Source: JBALVO01 sp036961445 (lineage in GTDB: Bacteria; Pseudomonadota; Gammaproteobacteria; Pseudomonadales; Halieaceae). Taken from it: 15,451 nucleotides of DNA. The position numbers and the translations under genes are program-made. Below, piece by piece: positions 1 to 6,584 of the stretch. The notes under the pieces were generated by a model. The model made no database searches. It was given only the letters and a program-made list of their open reading frames with translations, and was not told where the DNA came from. Each line of letters opens with the position of its first letter. Within the stretch, counting starts at the first letter, position 1. Where the stretch lies: contig JBALVO010000088.1 in the NCBI GenBank assembly GCA_036961445.1, forward strand, positions 1 to 15,451, given 5' to 3'.

Positions 1-663
1 CTGGCCCTCGCCCATACCCACGATGCCGCCGCTACACACCTTCATCCCCGCATTGCGCACATGATCCAGGGTCTCCAATCGATCCTGGTATTTACGCGTG
101 GTGATGATAGCGCCGTAATATTCCGGTGAGGTGTCCAGGTTATGGTTGTAATAATCGAGACCGGCCTCGGCCAATTCGCCAGCCTGCCCTTCGGTCAACA
201 TGCCCAGTGTCATGCAGCTTTCCAGACCCAGCGCACGCACGCCTTTTACCATGGCAACTACATGGGGCATATCCCGCGACTTTGGCGAGCGCCAGGCTGC
301 TCCCATACAGAACCGTGTGGCGCCTGACGCCACAGCGGCTCTGGCTTGCTCCAATACCTTCTCTACCGCCATCAGTTTTTCCACTTCCAGCCCGGTATCG
401 TAGCGGGTGCTCTGGGGACAGTAGGCGCAGTCTTCCGGACAAGCGCCGGTTTTGATGGAAAGTAAGGTGCTCACCTGCACCTGATTTGGGTCAAAATACT
501 TACGGTGAACGGTCTGTGCGGCAAACAGCAGATCATTGAAAGGCAGCGCGAACAGTGCCTGAACTTCCTGCCGGGACCAGTCGTGACGGATATCATGGCC
601 TCTTGAGAGTGTTTGCGTTAGAGCAGCAGATTCACTCTGCCTTGCTGCGATTGCTGAGCACAT
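1..663 (-). CDS. bioB: Biotin synthase BioB, 3' end cut by window edge
   Basis: Radical-SAM enzyme that inserts sulphur into dethiobiotin, the last step of biotin synthesis, in the cytoplasm. The window shows 221 codons from ATG 663-661 and the reading frame is open to base 1, so about the last third of the protein lies outside. The radical-SAM cluster motif GACPEDCAYCPQ gives Cys75, Cys79 and Cys82 (CxxxCxxC). Further BioB hallmarks are VQVSTLLSIKTGACP, RFCMGAAWRSP, LESCMTLGML, DYYNHNLDTSPEYYG and KVCSGGIVGMGEGQ. The N-terminus is about 22 residues longer than E. coli BioB, but no later in-frame ATG precedes the conserved RHDWSRQEV segment, so this start is the best available. Its ribosome site is weak (GGTGA three bases before ATG). 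The gene is divergent from comF and is preceded by a promoter overlapping a BirA operator. The family call is very secure. Confidence 0.97.
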   Translation of the reverse strand, partial: MCSAIAARQSESAALTQTLSRGHDIRHDWSRQEVQALFALPFNDLLFAAQTVHRKYFDPNQVQVSTLLSIKTGACPEDCAYCPQSTRYDTGLEVEKLMAVEKVLEQARAAVASGATRFCMGAAWRSPKSRDMPHVVAMVKGVRALGLESCMTLGMLTEGQAGELAEAGLDYYNHNLDTSPEYYGAIITTRKYQDRLETLDHVRNAGMKVCSGGIVGMGEGQ

Positions 664-701
664 AGTTCACCGGGAGATATTCAACAAATACGGAGAATCA
701 C

Positions 702-729
702 ATGATACTGTCAGCATCAAATCTGTCAA
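702..729 (-). promoter_or_regulatory. Predicted sigma-70 promoter of bioB
   Basis: Read on the minus strand, a perfect -35 hexamer TTGACA (729-724) is followed after 16 bp by TATCAT (707-702), one mismatch from the -10 consensus. Transcription would begin near 695, giving a leader of about 32 nt before the bioB ATG at 663. The -35 lies inside the left arm of the predicted BirA operator (723-755), the arrangement expected for repression by blocking RNA polymerase. Hexamers and spacing are read directly; activity is inferred. Confidence 0.65.
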
Positions 730-755
730 CCAATATGCCAAATCTTGGTTAACAA
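723..755. promoter_or_regulatory. Predicted BirA (biotin repressor) operator
   Basis: The left arm CTGTCAACC (723-731) and right arm GGTTAACAA (747-755) are separated by 15 bp. The published BirA signal is, from memory, TTGTNAACC-N14/15/16-GGTTNACAA; the right arm fits fully and the left arm departs only at its first base. The arms are complementary at seven of nine positions. The site lies between bioB and comF and covers the bioB -35 (724-729). Its right arm also covers the only conventional start codon of comF (TTG 745). Biotin-protein ligase BirA loaded with biotinyl-AMP would be expected to bind here as a dimer. birA itself is not in the window. Confidence 0.8.
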
Positions 756-1476
756 GATTACTGCAACCGTACTTGCCAATCTATTCCCGCACTATTGCAT
801 CCTGTGCGGCCTGCACAGTCGTCAGCCCGTTCCCTTGTGCCTTGACTGTCAGGGGGGGCTGCAAGCCAATCACGTTTGCTGTCGACGCTGCGCCATCCCC
901 TTGCCGCCATTGCCCGATAACACCACGTTGCGTGTTTGCGGAGCCTGCCTGCAGTCGCCGCCTGCGTTCCAGAGGGTGATCGCGCCCTGGCTGTACGATG
1001 AGCAACTGGCCTACATTATCCACCAGTGGAAGTATCACGGAGCGACCAGACTCACCCCACTGCTGGCCTCTTTGTGGCTGCGACATTTGTCGAATCTCAC
1101 CCCGGTGGACCTGATCATTCCCGTACCCCTGCATTGGCGCCGGCTATGGCATCGAGGTTTCAACCAGTCAGACCTGTTGTGTCAGCAGCTATGCTCGCGC
1201 CACCCGGCACTGGCGCCCAGCATGCTGGAGCGCCGGCTGGTTCGGCGCGTAAGGGCTACGGCAGCGCAATCCGCCAGCAACGCCAAGCAACGAGCCAGTA
1301 ATCTGCGCGGCGCCTTTACAGTGTGTCGGCCCTGTGACAACCTGCGGATTGCCATTGTGGACGACGTTTTGACCACAGGAGCAACCGCCTCTGCTATGGC
1401 CGGGACATTGCGCGCCGCCGGGGCCAGCCATATCGAGGTATGGTGTCTGGCACGCACTCCAGCCCCAGGACCGTGA
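745..1476 (+). CDS. comF: ComF/GntX-family phosphoribosyltransferase-like protein
   Basis: Member of the ComF family, cytoplasmic proteins linked to natural transformation in several bacteria. The biochemical reaction is not settled. The N-terminus carries a zinc-finger-like region with Cys pairs 18/21, 32/35, 46/49 and 65/68. The C-terminus carries the type I phosphoribosyltransferase PRPP loop IVDDVLTTGAT at 204-214. The middle has the family segment IIPVPLHWRRLWHRGFNQSDLL. The length (243 aa) is usual. TTG 745 is the only ATG/GTG/TTG in frame between the upstream stop (703-705) and the first zinc ligands, but it has no clear ribosome site and lies in the BirA operator. The start is therefore uncertain and a small indel cannot be excluded. 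The gene is divergent from bioB, and modA follows after 27 bp, suggesting co-transcription. Confidence 0.9.
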   Translation: MVNKITATVLANLFPHYCILCGLHSRQPVPLCLDCQGGLQANHVCCRRCAIPLPPLPDNTTLRVCGACLQSPPAFQRVIAPWLYDEQLAYIIHQWKYHGATRLTPLLASLWLRHLSNLTPVDLIIPVPLHWRRLWHRGFNQSDLLCQQLCSRHPALAPSMLERRLVRRVRATAAQSASNAKQRASNLRGAFTVCRPCDNLRIAIVDDVLTTGATASAMAGTLRAAGASHIEVWCLARTPAPGP

Positions 1477-1503
1477 AACTTTGACATCCACCCGGAGCCT
1501 TTT

Positions 1504-2199
1504 ATGCGCTGCACTGCACTGCTGATACTACTGCTGGTGAGTCCTGCATGGGGCAGCGAACCGATCCGCATTGCAGTCGCCGCCAACTTCAAGGCCACCT
1601 TACAGCAGATCAGTACCCTGTTCGAAGCGGAAACCGGGCGGCGAGTGACCCTCAGCAGCGCCTCTACCGGGGTGTTATACAGTCAAATCCGGCACGGTGC
1701 GCCCTTTGATCTGTTTTTTGCCGCAGATCGAGAGACGCCACAGAAACTGGTGGCCGACGGATTAACTCAGGGCAATGCGTTCTGCTATGCCCGGGGTAGT
1801 CTGGTATTGGCGGGCGGCAACGGCGCACTGGCACAACTGGCTGACCCCGACCTCAATCTGGCGATCGCCAACCCGGTCACCGCGCCTTACGGCAGCGCCG
1901 CTATGCAAGTCCTCGCAAGGGCCGAATTTCAGACCGGTAATGCGCGCAAGTTGGTGCGCGGCACTAACGTTGTGCAGGCCTATCAATTCTGGCATAGCGG
2001 GGCAGTAGACCTGGCGCTGCTACCACGTGCCATTGGACCCGACACTGCCACGCCGGTACCTCAGAACTGGCACCATGCCCTGGAACAACAGGTCGCAGTG
2101 CTCAGGCGCAGCGCTGCGGTGGATACCTACCTGAATTGGATCAGAAGTGATACGGTGCGCTCACTGATAACCAACGCCGGCTATGAACCTTGCCCTTGA
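1504..2199 (+). CDS. modA: Molybdate ABC transporter, periplasmic binding protein ModA
   Basis: Periplasmic receptor that captures molybdate (possibly tungstate) and delivers it to ModBC. ATG 1504 is preceded by GGAG (1494-1497) at 6-nt spacing. Residues 1-18 are a Sec signal peptide (basic start, hydrophobic LLILLLVSPAWGS, cleavage likely near 17-18). The mature part starts PIRIAVAANFK, followed by ETGRRVTLSSASTGVLYSQI, FDLFFAADRE, ANPVTAPYGSAA and GTNVVQAYQFW, the usual order of ModA anion-binding segments. At 231 aa it is somewhat shorter than E. coli ModA (257). The segment matching the E. coli ligand-Tyr region reads LALLPRA without Tyr, as also occurs in other ModA subgroups, so anion choice cannot be inferred. 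It sits directly before modB and modC in one operon, which supports the assignment. Confidence 0.93.
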   Translation: MRCTALLILLLVSPAWGSEPIRIAVAANFKATLQQISTLFEAETGRRVTLSSASTGVLYSQIRHGAPFDLFFAADRETPQKLVADGLTQGNAFCYARGSLVLAGGNGALAQLADPDLNLAIANPVTAPYGSAAMQVLARAEFQTGNARKLVRGTNVVQAYQFWHSGAVDLALLPRAIGPDTATPVPQNWHHALEQQVAVLRRSAAVDTYLNWIRSDTVRSLITNAGYEPCP

Positions 2200-2876
2200 G
2201 TAACACAGAGCTGGACGCGATTTATATAACCATCGCCCTGGCCTCAATCACTACTGTGCTACTGCTGATTGTTGGCACACCGCTGGCCTGGTGGCTGTCG
2301 CGACACCGCAGCAATTTCTCCGCTGCGCTGGAGGCATTGGTTGCCATGCCCCTCATCCTGCCGCCCACGGTACTGGGCTTCTACCTATTGTTGTTATTTG
2401 CACCTGATACCGGCCTGGGACAGTTGTGGCAACAACTTACCGGAACTCAACTGGCGTTTAGCTTCAGTGCGCTGGTAATCGGCTCGGTCATTTACTCCCT
2501 GCCCTTTGTGGTACAGCCTTTACAGGCGGCATTCTTGCGGGTTCCCAATGGCATGCTACAAGCCGCATCAACCCTGGGTGCCAGCCCTCTGGACCAATTC
2601 CGATCCGTGGTGATACCTCTGAGCAGACGCAGCTTTGTTACCGCCGCCAGCCTGGGGTTTGCCCACACGGTGGGGGAATTCGGCGTGGTGCTGATGATCG
2701 GTGGCAATATCCCCGGGGAAACCCAGGTATTGTCCATCGCGCTGTACGACTACGTGGAATCCCTGCAATTTGCAGAGGCGCATCGGCTGGCCGGTGCGCT
2801 GGTGGCATTTTCCCTGATCCTGCTGTTTTTTCTCTACCGCAGTGATCGGCATAGCAGCTGGCGAGTGCAGGCGTGA
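2190..2876 (+). CDS. modB: Molybdate ABC transporter permease ModB
   Basis: Inner-membrane channel subunit of the molybdate importer. Hydrophobic segments lie at about 11-36, 47-70, 89-110, 147-172 and 199-217. The cytoplasmic EAA loop that docks on ModC is QAASTLG (125-131) ending in VVIPL (140-144). Family motifs MPLILPPTVLGFYLL, FAHTVGEFG (158-165) and GGNIPGETQ (171-179) are all present. There is no ATG; the start is TTG 2190 or TTG 2196, since an in-frame stop at 2184-2186 blocks anything earlier. Both overlap the modA stop (2197-2199), so translation is probably coupled to modA. The 228-aa length matches the family. The stop overlaps the modC GTG by 4 nt. Confidence 0.93.
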   Translation: MPLSNTELDAIYITIALASITTVLLLIVGTPLAWWLSRHRSNFSAALEALVAMPLILPPTVLGFYLLLLFAPDTGLGQLWQQLTGTQLAFSFSALVIGSVIYSLPFVVQPLQAAFLRVPNGMLQAASTLGASPLDQFRSVVIPLSRRSFVTAASLGFAHTVGEFGVVLMIGGNIPGETQVLSIALYDYVESLQFAEAHRLAGALVAFSLILLFFLYRSDRHSSWRVQA

Positions 2877-3964
2877 GCGATCTCGAGCTGCGCATAAACT
2901 GCCCCGGAGACCAGGGCTTTAACTTGCAACTGGATTGCACAATTCCAGCGCGCGGTATTACCGCCGTATATGGACCCAGCGGCAGCGGCAAGAGCACCCT
3001 GCTCGATTGTATCGCAGGACTGAGAAAGCCCGGGCCGGATAGTATGCTGCGCTTTCGCGACGAAACCTGGCAGCGTGGGAAACAATTCACCCCGCCCTGG
3101 CAGCGCCGCGTCGGCTATGTATTTCAGGATGCTCGTCTGTTTCCCCACCTCAACGTGCAACAAAACCTCGACTATGCCCAGACCCGCCGCACCCAGGCAG
3201 GGGATATCACTGCGGCAAAAGTCATCGCATGGCTGGAGCTGGCGGACCTGCTCGCGCGCGGCGTGCAGACCTTGTCCGCAGGGCAGAAACAACGGGTGGC
3301 GATTGCTCGGGCGCTACTTAGTGCACCACAAATTTTGCTACTGGACGAACCACTGGCCAATCTGGATCATGCCGCCAGCGCCCAGTGCCTGGGTTACCTG
3401 CAGCGCCTCGCGGATGAACTGGATTTACCCATGCTGTATGTTAGCCACGACATTGAAGAAGTCAGCCATCTGGCAGATCACCTGGTGTTATTGGATCAGG
3501 GCAAATTGGTAGATCAGGGCTCCTTGCTTACACTGTGCAGCCAATTGGACACCCGCCTGTCCCATGAAGAACAGGCCGCCGCAATTGTCATGGCCGAGAT
3601 CACACAGCATGACGAGGAGTTCGGCCTGACTGAACTACACCTGGAAGGCCAGCAATTGTTTGTCAGTCATCTGCCCCAGGCACCGGGTCAGTTGCGCCGT
3701 TTGCGCATCCCGGCCAGGGATGTCAGCGTCTGTCGACAGCGCCCTCACGGCAGCAGCATATTGAATATTCTCGCGGTCACTATCAGTGAACTGGAGCATA
3801 GCGGCAACGCTCGACTATTGCTGAGGCTGTCCATTGGTGAACAATACCTGCTCGCGCGTATCACGCGTAAATCGGCTGCCGAGCTACAATTAAAGCCCGG
3901 CGACCAGTTATTTGCCCAGATCAAAAGTGCCGCGCTGCTCACGGAGGCAGCAGACTACCCATGA
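2873..3964 (+). CDS. modC: Molybdate ABC transporter ATP-binding protein ModC
   Basis: ATPase that powers molybdate import through ModB, on the cytoplasmic face of the inner membrane. All ABC motifs are visible: Walker A GPSGSGKST (34-42), Q-loop Gln85 in YVFQDARLFPHL, signature LSAGQ (134-138; many ModC proteins have LSGGE), Walker B ILLLDEP (154-160), D-loop NLD (163-165) and H-loop His192 in YVSHD. After about residue 290 the protein ends in a Mop/TOBE-type domain (ILNILAVTISEL ... LLARITRKSAAELQLKPGDQLFAQIKS), which distinguishes ModC from other importer ATPases and may bind molybdate. The start is GTG 2873 within GTGA, overlapping the modB stop by 4 nt. The stop overlaps the srkA ATG by 4 nt. 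The 363-aa length is normal. Confidence 0.95.
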   Translation: MSDLELRINCPGDQGFNLQLDCTIPARGITAVYGPSGSGKSTLLDCIAGLRKPGPDSMLRFRDETWQRGKQFTPPWQRRVGYVFQDARLFPHLNVQQNLDYAQTRRTQAGDITAAKVIAWLELADLLARGVQTLSAGQKQRVAIARALLSAPQILLLDEPLANLDHAASAQCLGYLQRLADELDLPMLYVSHDIEEVSHLADHLVLLDQGKLVDQGSLLTLCSQLDTRLSHEEQAAAIVMAEITQHDEEFGLTELHLEGQQLFVSHLPQAPGQLRRLRIPARDVSVCRQRPHGSSILNILAVTISELEHSGNARLLLRLSIGEQYLLARITRKSAAELQLKPGDQLFAQIKSAALLTEAADYP

Positions 3965-4941
3965 ATACTCACCCCTACGACAGGCTTACCCCGGATATGG
4001 TGATCGATGCGGTGGAATCGGCAGGTTACCTGAGCGATGCCCGATTACTGGCCCTGAACAGCTATGAAAACCGGGTTTACCAGGTGGGAATAGAAGACAG
4101 CGTGCCACTCATCGCAAAATTTTACCGCCCCGAACGCTGGAGTGACGCGCAAATACACGAAGAGCACCGGTTCAGCCTGGAGCTGCGAGATGCCGAGATC
4201 TCCGTGGTAGCGCCAATGGTCGATGCTAGCGGAAACACCCTGCACACCTATGAAGGCTTCCGTTTTGCCTTGTTCGAGCGCCGCGGTGGTTATCCCCCGG
4301 AACTGGATAACCTGGACAACATATTGGTGCTGGGAAGAACCGTGGGGCGCATCCACGGGGTAGGTCGGGCAGGGAAATTTGTTCACCGGGAAGAAATAGC
4401 CGTTGATCGTATGCTATCGACAAACCGCGAGTTTCTGCTCGGTGGCTTTATTCCCAGGGAGCTGATTCCGGCATACGAGACCCTCACCGCTGATCTGCAA
4501 ACAGCCGTTGAGTCCATTTATAGTGAGGTTCGCCCACAAGACGTGATCCGCGTGCACGGCGACTGCCATGTTGGCAATATTTTATGGCGCGATGACACGG
4601 CGCATTTTGTCGACCTGGACGACTGCTGCACCGCTCCAGCGATCCAGGATCTATGGATGTTCCTCAACGGCGACCGCCACGACCGGCAGTTACAACTGTC
4701 AGAGTTGGTTGAGGGCTATTCCGAGTTTTGTGACTTTGACCCGCGCCAGATACGCTGGATAGAAGCCCTGCGCACCATGCGCCTGGTCAACTACGCAGCC
4801 TGGTTGGCGCGCCGCTGGACAGACCCTGCTTTTCCCCGCAGTTTCACCTGGTTTAACACTGAGCGCTACTGGGCCGACCACGTGCTGGAACTGCGCGAGC
4901 AATTGTTTGCTCTGCAGGAAGAGCCCTTACAGTTGCTGTAG
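3961..4941 (+). CDS. srkA: Stress response kinase A (SrkA/YihE/RdoA family)
   Basis: Cytoplasmic Ser/Thr protein kinase of the YihE/RdoA family, within the aminoglycoside-phosphotransferase-like kinase fold. In E. coli SrkA protects against stress-induced death and affects Cpx signalling. Features seen are the N-terminal family segment LTPDMVIDAVESAGYLSDAR, the nucleotide Lys53 in LIAKFYRPERW, the catalytic loop VHGDCHVGNILW (His199, Asp201, Asn206) and the metal-binding segment FVDLDD (Asp218). At 326 aa the length is close to E. coli SrkA (328). ATG 3961 overlaps the modC stop in ATGA, so it is probably co-translated with the molybdate importer. In E. coli the gene lies beside dsbA instead. 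Any functional tie to molybdate is unknown; family confidence is high. Confidence 0.93.
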   Translation: MNTHPYDRLTPDMVIDAVESAGYLSDARLLALNSYENRVYQVGIEDSVPLIAKFYRPERWSDAQIHEEHRFSLELRDAEISVVAPMVDASGNTLHTYEGFRFALFERRGGYPPELDNLDNILVLGRTVGRIHGVGRAGKFVHREEIAVDRMLSTNREFLLGGFIPRELIPAYETLTADLQTAVESIYSEVRPQDVIRVHGDCHVGNILWRDDTAHFVDLDDCCTAPAIQDLWMFLNGDRHDRQLQLSELVEGYSEFCDFDPRQIRWIEALRTMRLVNYAAWLARRWTDPAFPRSFTWFNTERYWADHVLELREQLFALQEEPLQLL

Positions 4942-4969
4942 CGCAGCGGCGGCAAGAACACCCTCGGTA

Positions 4970-5695
4970 TCAGGGCAAACGGGAGCCTGGATAAACAACT
5001 GACCAAAGCCACCGCCAGAAGCTATTCCCGGACAGTACCTGCGCGTTAATCGCGTCGAAAAAACGCTCCAGCTCGACCGGGTCAGAAAAATAATCCATCC
5101 GCGTGGTAAAGCCGCGCTCCGGATCCAGCTCCCTGACCACCTTCGCCGGGTTTCCGGCAACAACAACATTGGCAGGCACGTCTCTGGTAACGACTGCCCG
5201 GGCGGCCACCACACTGTTTTCTCCGATAGTGACACCCTTGAGCACGGTACAGTGATCCCCCAGCCAGACATTGTCAGCGATGTGCACCGGTGTAGGACGT
5301 TCATCGCGAACAGTCCGATCATAAATTGTGTGCCAATCTGAGTCGGTGATATACGCACCATTCGCCAACATCACTCCATTGCCCAGCACGATCTCATCGC
5401 TGGCACTAATGCGTGAACCAGGACTCATCAGAACGCAATCGCCAATCTCTATGCGACCCTCGCCCTCTGCGCGACCCCAGACACCCAGCTCGACCCGGTT
5501 ACCGGGCTCACCGATAGCGGTAAAGCACTGACCGATACGAATATTGTTACCAGAAATCTGCACATACCAGGGCTTCATCACCGTATGGTGTGGGCCGAGA
5601 TATTCACACTCAGGCCGTAAATAATATTCTGTATACCAGAGCCGCAGCTTCAGGTAGCACTTCTTCACCCAATAGGGTCGCAAGTCTTCGCGCAT
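4970..5695 (-). CDS. Hexapeptide-repeat O-acyl/acetyltransferase, substrate unknown
   Basis: Left-handed beta-helix acyltransferase of the WbbJ/maltose-acetyltransferase type, which usually acetylates a sugar or surface glycan using acetyl-CoA. Hexapeptide-like turns span about residues 45-190 (for example RIEIGDCVLMSPGSRISA, EIVLGNGVMLANGAYI, HIADNVWLGDHCTVLKGVTI). The helix closes with the family-typical VVAGNPAKVVREL (178-190). His122 in DSDWH is the best candidate for the catalytic base. A C-terminal extension (about 200-241) is aromatic and may be amphipathic. The chosen start is ATG 5695, with AAGG seven bases upstream; the TTG one codon earlier (5698) is less likely. The gene is alone, convergent with srkA and divergent from the TrmB-like gene, with no polysaccharide cluster in view, so the substrate cannot be named. 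Confidence 0.85.
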   Translation of the reverse strand: MREDLRPYWVKKCYLKLRLWYTEYYLRPECEYLGPHHTVMKPWYVQISGNNIRIGQCFTAIGEPGNRVELGVWGRAEGEGRIEIGDCVLMSPGSRISASDEIVLGNGVMLANGAYITDSDWHTIYDRTVRDERPTPVHIADNVWLGDHCTVLKGVTIGENSVVAARAVVTRDVPANVVVAGNPAKVVRELDPERGFTTRMDYFSDPVELERFFDAINAQVLSGNSFWRWLWSVVYPGSRLP

Positions 5696-5733
5696 CAAAT
5701 CGCCTTATGTTTTGAACTGGATATGGATAGTGT

Positions 5734-5756
5734 CACCGCTTATGATCGCAGCGGTG
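5734..5756. repeat. Inverted repeat in a divergent intergenic region
   Basis: CACCGCT (5734-5740) and AGCGGTG (5750-5756) form a perfect 7-bp dyad with a 9-nt centre, and a nearby GTCACC/GGTGAC pair (5732-5737 and 5756-5761) gives an alternative, longer pairing. It lies in the 120-bp space between the divergent acyltransferase and TrmB-like genes. No T-tract follows on either strand, so an operator or a leader RNA hairpin fits better than a terminator. The regulator is unknown. The rest of 5696-5815 holds the AAGG ribosome site of the acyltransferase and AAGGA (5800-5804) before the TrmB-like gene. Confidence 0.5.
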
Positions 5757-5815
5757 GTGACTAACATCAAATCTGCGCTGAATGGTGCACTCAGCCTCGA
5801 AGGAATCCAGCTCTC

Positions 5816-6532
5816 TTGCAAACCGAATCTCGACAGGTCAGCAGCAACCAGCGTCACATGCACCCTGCACTAGCGGCGGTAGTGCAGAAACACCTGAGAT
5901 GCGAATTTCGTAAACCAGTAGCAGCGCATAATCTCGCTGCGTTTGAGCGCCTGATGGCTCAGATCACCGCGAATCCCCGCGCGCTGGTGCTGGACTCTTT
6001 TTGCGGCACCGGCCACAGCACTGCGCTACTGGCGCAGCGCCACCCAGACCACCTGGTGGTGGGAATAGACAAGTCAGCGCAGCGACTGGGCAAACACCCA
6101 ACCGGTGCTGGCCACAATTACATCCTGCTGCAGGCAGACTGCGAAGATATCTGGCAACTGCTGGTAGAACAGGGTCTCACTACTGATTACCACTACTTGC
6201 TCTACCCCAACCCGTGGCCCAAGGCTAAACACCTGCAACGACGGGTACACGGGCACGCCAGTTTTGTATGGCTATTACAGTTGGCAGGCCGCGCAGGGCA
6301 GACGCAACCCGCTACCGAATACACCTCTATGGGCGGGATCCATCGAGGCGAGATTGAACTGCGCTCGAACTGGCAGGTCTATGTAGAAGAGTTTGGCACT
6401 GCCATGCACCTGGCCGGGTGTCATGGGCGCATCGCCAGAGTGCCAGCAGGGCCGGACTTGACCTTGTTTGAAACGAAATACCGCCAGAGCGGCCACGAGC
6501 TATGGGCATTCACGAGCAATGCGCCGCCGTGA
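5816..6532 (+). CDS. TrmB-like SAM-dependent methyltransferase
   Basis: Predicted class I SAM methyltransferase related to tRNA (guanine-46-N7) methyltransferase TrmB. Motif I is VLDSFCGTG (58-66) with acidic Asp85 in VVGIDKS. LYPNPWPKAKHLQRR (129-143) corresponds to the TrmB FPDPWxKxRHxKRR motif, and ELRSNWQVYVEEF (181-193) and LFETKYRQSGHELW (217-230) match the TrmB C-terminal blocks. It differs from canonical TrmB (PNPW for PDPW, SFCGTG for EIGFGxG), so it is more likely a paralogue, and its RNA target is unproven. Residues about 159-178 look like an insertion before the ELRSNW strand. The start is TTG 5816, with AAGGA 11 bases upstream; ATG 5858 is an alternative without a ribosome site. 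cysE follows after 52 bp. Confidence 0.8.
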   Translation: MQTESRQVSSNQRHMHPALAAVVQKHLRCEFRKPVAAHNLAAFERLMAQITANPRALVLDSFCGTGHSTALLAQRHPDHLVVGIDKSAQRLGKHPTGAGHNYILLQADCEDIWQLLVEQGLTTDYHYLLYPNPWPKAKHLQRRVHGHASFVWLLQLAGRAGQTQPATEYTSMGGIHRGEIELRSNWQVYVEEFGTAMHLAGCHGRIARVPAGPDLTLFETKYRQSGHELWAFTSNAPP

Positions 6533-6584
6533 CGAAATAAGTGTTATAGGCTAAAGTGTCGGGTCAATATGGAGGTGTGCCTCA

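Noticed and set aside
140..455. Several overlapping open frames of 60-110 codons on both strands near the left edge.
   Set aside because: All lie within bioB, whose open frame runs off the window edge and carries the radical-SAM motif; they are shadow frames.
2223..2233. TATATAACCAT resembling one half of a ModE (molybdate regulator) site, close to the modA/modB junction.
   Set aside because: It lies inside modB coding sequence, no matching left half is found 6-7 bp upstream, and it is explained by codons for Tyr-Ile-Thr-Ile.
4942..4969. Possible bidirectional terminator between convergent srkA and the acyltransferase.
   Set aside because: The 28 bp contain no hairpin or T-tract; the same is true between cysE and hemE.
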